From assembly GCF_900091475.1 (NCBI RefSeq), contig NZ_FMIB01000002.1, positions 6,262,001 through 6,326,000 of the forward strand: a stretch of DNA of 64,000 nt. Direction: 5' to 3'. The DNA is from Micromonospora chersina (GTDB lineage Bacteria > Actinomycetota > Actinomycetes > Mycobacteriales > Micromonosporaceae). Below, piece by piece: positions 35,245 to 48,320 of the stretch. A model generated the notes under the pieces. It had not been told where the DNA came from, made no database searches, and worked only from the letters and a program-made list of their open reading frames with translations. The position numbers and the translations under genes were made by a program. Numbering within the stretch: position 1 is the first letter of the stretch; each line of letters starts with the position of its first letter.

Positions 35245-35865
35245 ATGACGGAACTGCTGGCCCAGGTCGGGGAGCTGCCCACCACCCTGCTGATGGGGAT
35301 GCTGGGCATGGTCATGCTCGCCGACGCCGTACCCCTGCTCGGGGTGCTGGTGCCCGGCGACGCCGCGGTCCTCGCCGCCGTCGGCGCGGGCCGGCCCGCC
35401 ACCGGCGTGGCGACCGTCGTGGCGGTGGTGGCCGGCTGCCTCGCCGGCTGGTCGCTGAGCTTCCTGGCCGGGCGGCGCTGGGGCGAGCGGCTGCGGCACA
35501 GCCGCCTGGGTGACTGGATCGGCGAGCCGCGCTGGGCCGCCGCCGAGGCGCTGCTGCGCCGCGGCGGCGGGCGGATGGTCCTGGTGGCGCCGTTCCTGCC
35601 GGTGTTCAACGCGCTGCTGCCGCTGGCCGCCGGCGGGCTGCGGATGTCCTACCGGCGTTTCGCGGCCTGCGCGACGCTCGGCGCGACCCTCTGGGCCGGC
35701 CTCTACGTGGCTCTCGGCATCACGGCGCGGGCGCTGACCGGGCTGCTGCCCGGCGCGCCGAACCCGACAGTGCTCACCATGGCGGTCGGCCTGCTGCTGG
35801 CCGGCCCGGTGCTGCTCGGCACCCGGCACCGGCTGCGGGCGGTGACCGGCGCGAACGCCGGCTGA
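35245..35865 (+). CDS. DedA/VTT family membrane protein
   Basis: A 206-residue polytopic protein with the VTT signature: DAVPLLGVLVPGDAAVL near the N-terminus, SFLAGRRWGERLRHS, and the conserved loop VLVAPFLPVFNALLPLAAGGLRMSYRRF (in part). DedA proteins flip or scramble undecaprenyl phosphate or phospholipids and matter for envelope homeostasis. This is a second, single-domain member beside the fusion at 24006. TAGCGT (35232-35237) lies 7 nt before the ATG, so leaderless translation is likely. A palindrome GCGGGCCGGCCCGC follows the stop. Confidence 0.9.
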   Translation: MTELLAQVGELPTTLLMGMLGMVMLADAVPLLGVLVPGDAAVLAAVGAGRPATGVATVVAVVAGCLAGWSLSFLAGRRWGERLRHSRLGDWIGEPRWAAAEALLRRGGGRMVLVAPFLPVFNALLPLAAGGLRMSYRRFAACATLGATLWAGLYVALGITARALTGLLPGAPNPTVLTMAVGLLLAGPVLLGTRHRLRAVTGANAG

Positions 35866-35884
35866 GCGGGCCGGCCCGCCGCGG

Positions 35885-36538
35885 TCACCAGCCCCGGGCC
35901 CGCCACTGCGGCAGCGCGGGGCGTTCGGCGCCGAGCGTGCTGTCCTTGCCGTGGCCCGGGTAGAACCAGGTCTCGTCGGGCAACCGGTCGAAGAGCTTCC
36001 GCTCCACGTCGTCGATGAGCTGGCCGAACCGCTCCGGGTCCTTCTCCGTGTTGCCGACCCCGCCGGGGAAGAGCGAGTCCCCGGTGAACAGGTGCGGCAC
36101 GCCGGACGGGTCGCGGTAGAGCAGCGCGATCGAACCGGGGGTGTGCCCCTTGAGGTGGATCACCTCCAGCGCGCAGTCGCCGACCGGCACGGTGTCGCCC
36201 TCGCGCAGCGGCTCGGCGTCGATGGGCAGCCCCTCGGCGTCGTCGGCGTGCACCAGCGGGCGGGCCCCGGTCTTGGCGACCACCTCCTCCAGGGCGACCC
36301 AGTGGTCCATGTGCCGGTGGGTCGTGACGACCGCGGCCAGCCCGCCGTCGCCGATGAGGTCGAGCAGGCGGGGCGCCTCGTTCGCCGCGTCGATCAGCAC
36401 CTGCTCGCCGGTCTCCCGGCAGCGCAGGAGGTAGGCGTTGTTGTCCATGGGGCCCACCGACAGCTTGCTGATGGTGAGCCGGTCGAGCTCGCGCACGGCC
36501 GGCGCACCGCCGGGCGTGACGTCTCCGCTGTAGGTCAT
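35885..36538 (-). CDS. MBL-fold metallo-hydrolase (glyoxalase II-like)
   Basis: About 217 residues with the full metallo-beta-lactamase motif set: THRHMDHW, the KGHTPGS His, the TGDSLFPGG Asp and the FYPGHGKDS His. It likely uses two metal ions and hydrolyses a thioester or similar bond. The upstream gene encodes a mycothiol-dependent isomerase-type protein and the two overlap or nearly touch (ATG 36556 would overlap by 10 nt; ATG 36538 leaves 8 nt). A role with mycothiol thioesters (mycothiol analogue of glyoxalase II) is a reasonable inference and not proven. Confidence 0.9.
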   Translation of the reverse strand: MTYSGDVTPGGAPAVRELDRLTISKLSVGPMDNNAYLLRCRETGEQVLIDAANEAPRLLDLIGDGGLAAVVTTHRHMDHWVALEEVVAKTGARPLVHADDAEGLPIDAEPLREGDTVPVGDCALEVIHLKGHTPGSIALLYRDPSGVPHLFTGDSLFPGGVGNTEKDPERFGQLIDDVERKLFDRLPDETWFYPGHGKDSTLGAERPALPQWRARGW

Positions 36539-36546
36539 GACGGGGT

Positions 36547-37263
36547 TCAGATCCATTCCGGTGGAGTCGGCAGGGGACCGTCGGGAGTGACGGTGAGCAC
36601 CTCGCCCGCGCTGCGGCCGGTCAGCCAGGCCGCGAGTTCCGGCGCGGGGCCGGTGACCGTGGGCGCCCCCTCGGGATCGCCCACGACGAGTTCGTGCCGG
36701 ACGCCGTCGAAGCGCAGCACCATGGCCGGCGCCGTCGGCTTGCCGGCCAGGCCGGCCGCCACCTCGTGCAGCAGCCGCTGGGCGAACGCGTCCGGCCAGT
36801 CGGCCGGCCGGTAGCCGGCGCCCAGGTCGACGTGGTGCACCTCGACCTCGCGCAGCCGGCCCCAGACCAGCATCGCCGCAGGCCAGGGGCCGCGCCGGGT
36901 CTGCACTGTGGCGCCCCACGCCTCGACCGGCATCTCGGCGACGGCCGCGGTGAACCGCTGGGCGCTGCGGCGCAGGTCGTCCATGAGGTCCGCCGGCCCC
37001 CGGCCGGCCCCGGCCTCGATGTCGGCGGACCGGGCCTCGGGGCTGGCGTACATCGGGATGTCCTCGCCCGTGCGGGCGGAGGTGAGCAGGTTCACGAACG
37101 CGTCGGCGTTGCGGGCCAGGTGGGTCAGGACGTGGCCGCGGGTCCAGCCCGGCAGCAGGGACGGCGCGGCGACGTCGTGGTTGCCCAGGGCGGCCACGGT
37201 ACGCAGCAGCCGGGCGGTCGCCTCGTCCAGCTCGCCGGTCAGCAGGAGGGGATCGCTCGTCAC
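36547..37263 (-). CDS. Maleylpyruvate isomerase family, mycothiol-dependent type
   Basis: A 238-residue protein of the MDMPI_N/DinB-like four-helix fold. The start is LDEATARLLRTVAALG, with PSLLPGWTRGHVLTHLARNADAF (metal-binding His residues in GHVLTHLARN), and a later VHHVDLGAGY helix that completes the site. The true mycothiol-dependent maleylpyruvate isomerase opens the gentisate pathway product, but paralogues are common, so the exact reaction is uncertain. GTG 37263 lies 7 nt after TAGGGT (37271-37276, minus strand): a leaderless start. The MBL hydrolase is in the same operon. Confidence 0.88.
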   Translation of the reverse strand: MTSDPLLLTGELDEATARLLRTVAALGNHDVAAPSLLPGWTRGHVLTHLARNADAFVNLLTSARTGEDIPMYASPEARSADIEAGAGRGPADLMDDLRRSAQRFTAAVAEMPVEAWGATVQTRRGPWPAAMLVWGRLREVEVHHVDLGAGYRPADWPDAFAQRLLHEVAAGLAGKPTAPAMVLRFDGVRHELVVGDPEGAPTVTGPAPELAAWLTGRSAGEVLTVTPDGPLPTPPEWI

Positions 37264-37496
37264 GCCTTGGACCCTAGCGGTACGCCGCCGCCGCGTCGCC
37301 GCGGAAATCGCTTTCGGCGCGTCGGCGCGACCCCTACCGTCTGGGCCGACGGCTTCACGTCACGGCGCGGCGTCAGACCCGCCGGGCCGACGCCGTCGCA
37401 GGACGCGGGCACCGGGAGTCGGAGCGGGGGTGGTGAGCATGCCGGTCGTTGCACGCGTGTTCCACCACGAACCCCCTCGACACCGATAGGGACACC

Positions 37497-38576
37497 ATGA
37501 CCATCGATCTGACCGCCCTCGGCTGGGACGCCGACCGGGCGGCGTACCTCAATCCACGCGCCGACCGCCGGCCGGGCCGGGTGGCCCGCGTCGACCGCGG
37601 CGTCTGCACCGTGCTCCGCCCGGAGGGGCCCGTCCGGGCCAGCCTGGGCGGCGGGTTGCTGGCCGCCGCGGCCCGCGACCTGACCGCGCTGCCCTGCGCC
37701 GGCGACTGGGTCCTGCTGGCCACCTGGCCGGACGGGCCGGTCACGGTGGAGACCGTGCTGCCCCGCCGCACCGCGCTCATCCGGCGCACCGCCGGCAAGG
37801 ACGCCAGCGGCCAGGTGCTGGCCGCCAACCTCGACGCCGCCGCGGTGGTCGAGCCGGTGCACCCCGCGCCGGACGCCGCCCGCATCGAGCGGCTGCTCTC
37901 CCTGGCCCACGAGTCCGGCGCCGAGCCGCTCGTCGTGCTCACCAAGGCCGACCTGGCCCCTGACCCGGGGGCGGTGGCCCGGCAGCTCGCCGACCTGGCG
38001 CCCGGGGTGCCGGTGCTGCCGGTCAGCGCCGAACGCGGCGCCGGGCTGGAGCCGCTGCGCCGGTACGTCGCGCCGGGGCGCACCCTCGGCCTGCTCGGGC
38101 CCTCCGGCGCGGGCAAGTCGAGCCTGGTCAACGCCCTGGCCGGGGCCGACGTGATGCGCACCCAGGCGATCCGCCGGTCCGACGGCAAGGGCCGGCACAC
38201 CACCACCTGGCGGGCGCTCGTGCCGATCCCCGGCGGGGGAGCGGTGCTGGACACCCCCGGCGTGCGGGCGGTCGGCCTGCTGGACGGAACGGCCGGCCTG
38301 GACCTGGCGTTCGCCGACATCGCCGAGCTGGCCGCCGGCTGCCGGTACGCCGACTGCTCCCACGAGGCCGAGCCGGCCTGCGCGGTGCGGGCGGCGCTGG
38401 ACAGCGGCGAGCTGCCCGTCCGGCGCTGGGAGAACTGGCGTCGGCTCCAGCGCGAGGTGGCGTACGAGAGCCGGCGCCGGGAGGTCCGGCTGGCCGCCGA
38501 GCGCCGGGGCGGCTGGCGTGGCGGCCGGCGGCGGACCGGGCGTCCGGCGACCCCGCCCGCACCCGGGGCACTCTAG
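37497..38576 (+). CDS. rsgA: Ribosome small subunit-dependent GTPase A
   Basis: A 359-residue circularly permuted GTPase. An N-terminal OB-fold (~residues 30-90) precedes G4 (LTKADL), G1 (GPSGAGKSS) and G3 (DTPGVRAVG) in that permuted order. A C-terminal zinc knuckle (CRYADCSHEAEPACAV) and a highly basic tail follow. RsgA checks late 30S assembly in the cytoplasm. ATG 37497 follows a GATAGGGA stretch 4 nt upstream. The next gene, uvrA, starts 208 nt on and is a separate unit by its own -10. Confidence 0.96.
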   Translation: MTIDLTALGWDADRAAYLNPRADRRPGRVARVDRGVCTVLRPEGPVRASLGGGLLAAAARDLTALPCAGDWVLLATWPDGPVTVETVLPRRTALIRRTAGKDASGQVLAANLDAAAVVEPVHPAPDAARIERLLSLAHESGAEPLVVLTKADLAPDPGAVARQLADLAPGVPVLPVSAERGAGLEPLRRYVAPGRTLGLLGPSGAGKSSLVNALAGADVMRTQAIRRSDGKGRHTTTWRALVPIPGGGAVLDTPGVRAVGLLDGTAGLDLAFADIAELAAGCRYADCSHEAEPACAVRAALDSGELPVRRWENWRRLQREVAYESRRREVRLAAERRGGWRGGRRRTGRPATPPAPGAL

Positions 38577-38673
38577 GGGTGTGCCGGGCGGTCATGCGGG
38601 CGGCGTGGCCTCCCGCCCGACCGTGCTGAGCTGGGGGAATGTCCGCGCGACGGAACTTGTCATACCTCGGGGC

Positions 38674-38679
38674 TAGAGT
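38674..38679 (+). promoter_or_regulatory. Possible -10 box of uvrA
   Basis: TAGAGT lies 105 nt upstream of the uvrA GTG. No good -35 is seen at 16-18 nt, and no LexA-type GAAC-N4-GTTC box was found near it. Confidence 0.35.
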
Positions 38680-38784
38680 TGCCGAGGCGTCTTCCCTGCG
38701 CCTCGACAACCCTCGAAAACCGCCCGGACCCCGCGTCGGGCGGACAGATCCGCCTCACATTCTTCTTCCGGGAGCACACGCACC

Positions 38785-41730
<2,946 letters not shown>

Positions 41731-41895
41731 GCGAGGCGTACGCCGGGCGGGCCGGGGCGACTCCGGCCCGCCCGTTGTCTGTCCAGATATCCGATTGGTG
41801 ACGCGCCAGTATGAACCGTGCGGCACCCTGGTCCGTGTTTTGGAGAGTGGCCACGGATCATGACGGGGTGGCGACAGGCGAGAGGGAGGCCGGAC

Positions 41896-42384
41896 ATGAG
41901 TGATGATCAGGTGCTGACCGGGCCGGGCACGCAGACGCGCCGCGCCCTGCTCGCGGGCGCCGGCGCGGTCGGCGCGGCCGTGGTGCTGGCGGGCTGCGGC
42001 GGCGACGACGGATCCGGCTCCGGAGCCCCGGCGCCGACCAGCGGCGGCCCGGGCGCGACAGGCGCCGGCGACGCCGAGGGCGGCAACCGGGACAGCACCG
42101 GTCCGCTCGCCCGGACCACCGACATCCCGGTCGGCGGCGGGGCGGTCTTCGCCAGCAAGGGCGTCGTGATCACCCAGCCCGAGGCCGGCCAGTTCAAGGC
42201 CTTCGACCCGATCTGCACCCACCAGGGCTGCCCGGTGTCGAACGTCGACGGCGGCACCATCAACTGCACCTGCCACAACAGCCGGTTCTCGATCACCGAC
42301 GGCTCCGTGAAGCAGGGCCCGGCCACCAAGCCGCTCGCGCCGAAGAACATCAAGGTCACCGGCGAGCAGATCGCCCTGGCCTGA
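41896..42384 (+). CDS. Rieske [2Fe-2S] lipoprotein with Tat signal
   Basis: A 162-residue exported protein. The N-terminus has a twin-arginine (RRALL) followed by a hydrophobic segment and lipobox LAGC (Cys34), so it should be exported folded by Tat and lipid-anchored. A Gly/Ala/Pro linker follows. The Rieske domain has C107-T-H109-Q-G-C112 and C124-T-C126-H127; C107/H109 and C124/H127 bind the cluster and C112/C126 likely form the disulfide. A small stand-alone Rieske electron carrier of this type is common in actinobacteria, partner unknown. The Shine-Dalgarno is GGGAGG. Confidence 0.93.
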   Translation: MSDDQVLTGPGTQTRRALLAGAGAVGAAVVLAGCGGDDGSGSGAPAPTSGGPGATGAGDAEGGNRDSTGPLARTTDIPVGGGAVFASKGVVITQPEAGQFKAFDPICTHQGCPVSNVDGGTINCTCHNSRFSITDGSVKQGPATKPLAPKNIKVTGEQIALA

Positions 42385-42401
42385 CCGTCCCCGGCGACTG
42401 T

Positions 42402-42431
42402 GTCCCCCGCCCCACCCCGGTGGCGGGGGAC
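42402..42431 (+). terminator. Terminator between Rieske gene and uvrC
   Basis: A perfect 10-bp stem, GTCCCCCGCC / GGCGGGGGAC, with a 10-nt loop, 18 nt after the stop. Confidence 0.75.
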
Positions 42432-42464
42432 GCGCGGCGACGGCCGGGTGTCGGGGGTGCGGAC

Positions 42465-42470
42465 TAGGCT
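42465..42470 (+). promoter_or_regulatory. -10 box giving a leaderless uvrC mRNA
   Basis: TAGGCT ends 6 nt before the uvrC GTG, so the transcript should start at or within a base or two of the start codon. The same geometry is seen at 21260-21265 and 35232-35237 (plus strand), and on the minus strand at 3791-3796, 19494-19499, 21207-21212, 37271-37276 and 48098-48103. Confidence 0.6.
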
Positions 42471-42476
42471 TGGCGC

Positions 42477-44417
42477 GTGGCTGACCCCTCGACCTACCGC
42501 CCCGCACCTGGCACCATCCCGGAGTCGCCAGGGGTCTACCGCTTCCGCGACGGCACCGGCCGGGTGATCTACGTCGGCAAGGCGCGCAACCTGCGCAGCC
42601 GGCTCAACTCCTACTTCGCCGACCCGGTCAACCTGCACCAGCGCACCCGGCAGATGGTCTTCACCGCCGAGTCGGTGGACTGGATCACCGTCGCCACCGA
42701 GGTCGAGGCGCTCCAGCAGGAATACACCTGGATCAAGCAGTACGACCCCCGGTTCAACGTCCGCTACCGCGACGACAAGTCCTACCCCTACCTGGCGGTC
42801 ACCCTCGACGAGGAATACCCGCGGCTGCAGGTGATGCGCGGCGCGAAGCGCAAGGGGGTGCGCTACTTCGGGCCGTACTCGCACGCCTGGGCCATCCGCG
42901 AGACGCTGGACCTGCTGCTCCGCGTCTTCCCGGCGCGGACCTGCTCCTCCGGGGTGTTCAAGCGGGCCGGCCAGGTCGGCCGGCCCTGCCTGCTCGGCTA
43001 CATCGGCAAGTGCTCCGCGCCCTGCGTCGGCAGCGTCACCGCCGAGGGGCACCGGGAGATCGTCAACGGCTTCTGCGACTTCATGGCCGGCCGCACCGAC
43101 ACCATGGTCCGCCGGCTCGAGAAGGAGATGCTGGAGGCCAGCGAGCAGCTCGAGTTCGAGCGGGCCGCGCGGCTGCGCGACGACGTGGCGGCGCTGCGCC
43201 GGGCCATGGAGAAGCAGACAGTGGTGCTCGGCGACGGCACCGACGCCGACGTGGTGGCCTTCGCCGACGACCCCCTGGAGGCCGCGGTCCAGGTCTTCCA
43301 CGTCCGCGACGGCCGGGTCCGCGGCCAGCGCGGCTGGGTGGTGGAGAAGACCGAGGAGCTGACCACCGGCGACCTGGTGCACCACTTCTGCACCCAGGTC
43401 TACGGCGGCGAGCAGGGCGAGGCCGACGTCCCCCGCGAGCTGCTCGTCCCCGAGTTGCCCGGCGACGTCGACGCGCTCGCCGACTGGCTCTCCGCCCGGC
43501 GGGGCAGCCGGGTGTCGCTGCGGGTGCCCCAGCGCGGCGACAAGCGGTCGCTGCTGGAGACCGTCGGGCGCAACGCCAAGGACGCCCTCGCCCGGCACAA
43601 GCTCAAGCGGGCCGGCGACCTCACCACCCGCAGCCAGGCCCTCGACGAGATCGCCGAGTCGCTCGGCATGCGCACCTCCCCGCTGCGCATCGAGTGTTTC
43701 GACGTCTCCCAGATCCAGGGCACCGACGTGGTGGCCAGCATGGTCGTCTTCGAGGACGGCGTGCCCCGCAAGAGCGAGTACCGGCGGTTCATCGTGCGCG
43801 GCGCCACCGACGATCTGTCCGCCATGTCGGAGGTGCTGCGCCGGCGCTTCGCCCGCTACCTCGACGCGCGCGCCGAGACCGGTGAGATCGGCGAGGAGAC
43901 CGCCGGCGACCCGGACCGGCCCGGCATCGACCCGACCACCGGGCGGCCCCGGAAGTTCGCGTACCCGCCGCAGCTCGTCGTGGTCGACGGCGGCCCGCCG
44001 CAGGTGGCGGCCGCCGCGCAGGCCCTCGCCGAGCTGGGCATCGACGACGTGGCGCTCTGCGGGCTGGCCAAGCGGCTGGAGGAGGTCTGGCTGCCCGACG
44101 ACGAGTTCCCGGTCATCCTCCCGCGCACCTCCGAGGCGCTCTACCTGCTCCAGCGGGTCCGCGACGAAGCCCACCGCTTCGCCATCACCTTCCACCGCCA
44201 GCGCCGCTCGAAGCGGATGACCGAGTCGGCGCTGGACAACATCCCGGGCCTCGGCGAGGTACGCCGCAAGGCGCTCCTGCGTCACTTCGGCTCGCTGAAG
44301 CGGCTGTCCGCGGCAACGGTGGAGGAGATCACGGAGGTGCCGGGGGTGGGCAAGCGGACGGCAGAGGCGATCCTGGCCGCCCTCGACGAAGGCGCCCAAC
44401 CCACCCCGAGCGCCTGA
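42477..44417 (+). CDS. uvrC: Excinuclease ABC subunit C
   Basis: A 646-residue UvrC. The N-terminal GIY-YIG nuclease starts [24 protein letters not shown], then comes the UVR motif [18 protein letters not shown] that binds UvrB. The RNase H-like nuclease has [22 protein letters not shown] and related Asp residues. Two HhH motifs end the protein ([28 protein letters not shown]). It makes the 3' and 5' incisions. GTG 42477 follows the TAGGCT box directly, so translation is leaderless. Confidence 0.98.
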   Translation: MADPSTYRPAPGTIPESPGVYRFRDGTGRVIYVGKARNLRSRLNSYFADPVNLHQRTRQMVFTAESVDWITVATEVEALQQEYTWIKQYDPRFNVRYRDDKSYPYLAVTLDEEYPRLQVMRGAKRKGVRYFGPYSHAWAIRETLDLLLRVFPARTCSSGVFKRAGQVGRPCLLGYIGKCSAPCVGSVTAEGHREIVNGFCDFMAGRTDTMVRRLEKEMLEASEQLEFERAARLRDDVAALRRAMEKQTVVLGDGTDADVVAFADDPLEAAVQVFHVRDGRVRGQRGWVVEKTEELTTGDLVHHFCTQVYGGEQGEADVPRELLVPELPGDVDALADWLSARRGSRVSLRVPQRGDKRSLLETVGRNAKDALARHKLKRAGDLTTRSQALDEIAESLGMRTSPLRIECFDVSQIQGTDVVASMVVFEDGVPRKSEYRRFIVRGATDDLSAMSEVLRRRFARYLDARAETGEIGEETAGDPDRPGIDPTTGRPRKFAYPPQLVVVDGGPPQVAAAAQALAELGIDDVALCGLAKRLEEVWLPDDEFPVILPRTSEALYLLQRVRDEAHRFAITFHRQRRSKRMTESALDNIPGLGEVRRKALLRHFGSLKRLSAATVEEITEVPGVGKRTAEAILAALDEGAQPTPSA

Positions 44418-44460
44418 CCGTTGCCGCCGGGTCCCCTCCACCCTCCGGCCCCCGCCGTTG

Positions 44461-44518
44461 TTGATCAAGAAGTTTGCGTCAGATCCGGCCCCAGTGCGGA
44501 CGCAAACTCCTTGATCAA
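44461..44518. repeat. Dispersed inverted repeat, copy 1
   Basis: Arms TTGATCAAGAAGTTTGCGTC (44461-44480) and its near-complement ending CTTGATCAA (44499-44518), with an 18-nt centre. The whole unit is 58 nt, matching copy 2 in length. It can fold into a long hairpin. Confidence 0.92.
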
Positions 44519-44697
44519 CGGGGCGGGGTAGGCGTCGGTCGGTGTGGTGGAGGTGTTCGGTGGCAAGGGCGGGCGAGGCCCCGCTCAATCCCGTCCTGCC
44601 TGTCTAGCAGGCGTGTCAACGGCTGCGTCGAGTGTCCGTTATGTCCATCCGACCAACCGTCGAACCACTCCCTGAGGGTCGTCGGCCCACGCTAATG

Positions 44698-44755
44698 TTG
44701 ATCAAGAACTTTGCGTCGGGATTCGGCTCGATCGTGACCCAAACTTCTTGATCGA
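44698..44755. repeat. Dispersed inverted repeat, copy 2
   Basis: TTGATCAAGAACTTTGCGTC starts at 44698; the right arm ends CTTCTTGATCGA at 44755. Total length is again 58 nt, 237 nt from copy 1. Arms differ from copy 1 at single positions. Confidence 0.9.
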
Positions 44756-44858
44756 CCGCAGCCGGCCGTCTGCGCGGTGCCGGCTCGCCTCCGGCGGCCG
44801 GCCGGTGGCTGTCGGCCTCGCCCGGTTCGCCCCTGCCCGCCCGCTCGACCCCCTTCGG

Positions 44859-44903
44859 ATCTTGGACAGTTGTCGTTCGCTGCGAGCGGTAACTGCCCAA
44901 GAT
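44859..44903. repeat. Third palindromic repeat
   Basis: ATCTTGGACAGTT (44859-44871) pairs with AACTGCCCAAGAT (44891-44903). The centre is rich in TCGTTCGC/GCGAGCG and can extend the stem. A degenerate left half is at 8571-8600. Confidence 0.8.
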
Positions 44904-45079
44904 TCCCGCCATCAGGCTGCGTCGCCTGGGTGCCTGTTCCGTTTGCGGTGACAGGTTTCGCGGGTGGTGTCCGGTTCGGGTGGGTGGTTGGCGTCACCGC
45001 CACGGCGGAATCGTGGCGGGGGTGGGGTCGTTGTACATGGCAGACCGCGCAGGACCCCGCCCCGTGCGAGGCCGCCGGC

Positions 45080-45412
45080 CGGAATGACCCGGCCCCCGCC
45101 GGTCGTTACACCCCGAGCACCACCGCACGACGGTGCCGGGCTGGCCGTGGGAATGACCTGCCGGCCCCGGTCGTTACATCCCCCTGGACCGCCGCACCAC
45201 CGGTCCGCACCGGGTTTGAGCCATCGGGAATTGCCTGCCGGCCCGGGTCGTTACATCCCCCTGGACCGTGCACCACCGGTCCGCCGTACCGGCCCGCCGC
45301 AGGGAATGACTCCGGGCCGCCGGTCGTTACATCCCCCGGGACATCGGATCAGGTGTGAGGGAATCACTTCCCCGCCGCCGATGGTTACACCCCCGGACCG
45401 CCCGAGCAGGTC
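45080..45412 (+). repeat. Five-unit structured repeat upstream of the C39-like gene
   Basis: Units start at about 45081, 45149, 45226, 45302 and 45359 (period 57-77 nt). Each begins GGGAATGAC or a close variant and contains GGTCGTTACAYCCCC about 20 nt later (GATGGTTACACCCCC in the last). Two inverted repeats recur: AATGACC with GGTCGTT, and GGACCG with CGGTCC further on. The last unit ends about 110 nt before the peptidase ATG. Confidence 0.85.
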
Positions 45413-45520
45413 ACCCCTGTGATCGCCGGGCACCCCACAGACTTTCCCCCCGTTTCACAGCGGCACCGCATCCCCCCGTGCGTGCTGCTGAACCCCCGAA
45501 CGGAAGGCGTTGATCTCATC

Positions 45521-46168
45521 ATGCGCACCACCATGCTGCGGAACACCGTTCTGACCGCTGCCGGTATCGCCGCCACCGCCGGTGGGATCGCCGGCCCCGC
45601 GATCGCCGCGCACGCCGCCCCCGCCGACAACACCAAGGTCGTCGCTGACCGGAAGGGTCACGGCGAGCGGGAGCTGGACGTCCGCTACGAGGCCCAGCCC
45701 AACTTCTACTACTGCGGCCCGGCCGCCACGCGTAACGCCCTGTCCGTGCTGGGCAAGAACATCGACGTGGACGCCATGGCCAAGGAGATGGGCACCACCG
45801 AGAACGGCACCAACAGCATCAACGACATCACCCCCGTCCTGAACAAGGAGACCGGCAAGCACTACCGGTCGGTGGAGATCAAGGACGGCAAGGCCGACGA
45901 CAAGCAGACCGACACCCTGCGCGCCGACATCGTGCGCACCGTCGACGACGGCCGGGCCGTGGTCGCCAACATCGCCGGCACCGCCACCGACACCGACGGC
46001 AACACCCACTCCTTCGAAGGCGGCCACTACATCAGCGTCGTCGGCTACCAGAACGACGGCCACACCGTGACCATCGCCGACAGCGCCAACCCGAACACCG
46101 CCTCCTACCGGATCAGCGTGGACAACCTCGCCGACTGGATCGCCACCCGCGGCTACAGCGCCTCCTGA
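45521..46168 (+). CDS. Secreted C39-like cysteine peptidase
   Basis: A 215-residue exported protein. The signal peptide has a basic start (MRTTMLRNT) and hydrophobic core to about residue 30 (AIAAHA then APADN). The mature part is a C39_2/papain-like fold with Cys in NFYYCGPAATRNAL, His in GGHYISVVGY and Asp in TIADSANP. It lacks the ABC transporter parts of bacteriocin processors, so it is a free secreted peptidase. The target is unknown. ATG 45521 follows CGGAAGG by 12 nt. It is flanked by the five-unit repeat upstream and a strong terminator downstream. Confidence 0.88.
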   Translation: MRTTMLRNTVLTAAGIAATAGGIAGPAIAAHAAPADNTKVVADRKGHGERELDVRYEAQPNFYYCGPAATRNALSVLGKNIDVDAMAKEMGTTENGTNSINDITPVLNKETGKHYRSVEIKDGKADDKQTDTLRADIVRTVDDGRAVVANIAGTATDTDGNTHSFEGGHYISVVGYQNDGHTVTIADSANPNTASYRISVDNLADWIATRGYSAS

Positions 46169-46194
46169 CCGGCCATCCGCTGACAGGAGCGAGC

Positions 46195-46231
46195 ACGAAG
46201 GGCCGGCCCCCACAAGGGGCCGGCCCTTCGT
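46195..46231. terminator. Bidirectional terminator between C39-like gene and recQ
   Basis: A perfect 16-bp stem (ACGAAGGGCCGGCCCC / GGGGCCGGCCCTTCGT) with a 5-nt CACAA loop, between convergent stops at 46168 and 46250. Confidence 0.92.
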
Positions 46232-46249
46232 CGTGTCTCAGGACCTTGC

Positions 46250-48091
<1,842 letters not shown>

Positions 48092-48097
48092 CCGCGC

Positions 48098-48103
48098 AGT
48101 CTA
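48098..48103 (-). promoter_or_regulatory. -10 box giving leaderless recQ mRNA
   Basis: TAGACT on the minus strand ends 6 nt before the recQ ATG at 48091. Confidence 0.55.
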
Positions 48104-48320
48104 CGAGCGCCCGCCGACACCGCTCCGCCCCGAACGGGCGCGTGGCGGGAACCGCCCGGGCGACCGAACCTCCACAACCCGGCGACCGGACCTCGACAAA
48201 ACGGACAAGCGCCTGTTCCGGTCGTCACCCCGTGGAATCCCGGGCGGGGTCGCAGCCGTTAGAGTCGCTGACTGACCATGCGCGGCCGACCGGCCGCGGC
48301 GCCACGGCTGGGGGTAGCGG

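Larger units (their letters stand above)
44418..45520. other. 1.1-kb repeat-rich intergenic region
   Basis: No gene is supported here. Open frames exist but have no codon signature and run through repeats. It contains two copies of a 58-nt inverted repeat, a third palindrome and a five-unit structured repeat, listed separately. It separates uvrC from a secreted peptidase gene in the same direction. No tRNA or terminator with a U-tract was seen. Confidence 0.7.

Noticed and set aside
45080..45412. CRISPR array
   Set aside because: The units are degenerate, the spacing varies from 57 to 77 nt, there are no unique spacers between identical repeats and no cas genes nearby.
44777..45422. Small genes within the repeat-rich region after uvrC
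   Set aside because: Open frames run through the repeats, lack codon bias and Shine-Dalgarno sites, and give only low-complexity Arg/Pro/Thr sequence.
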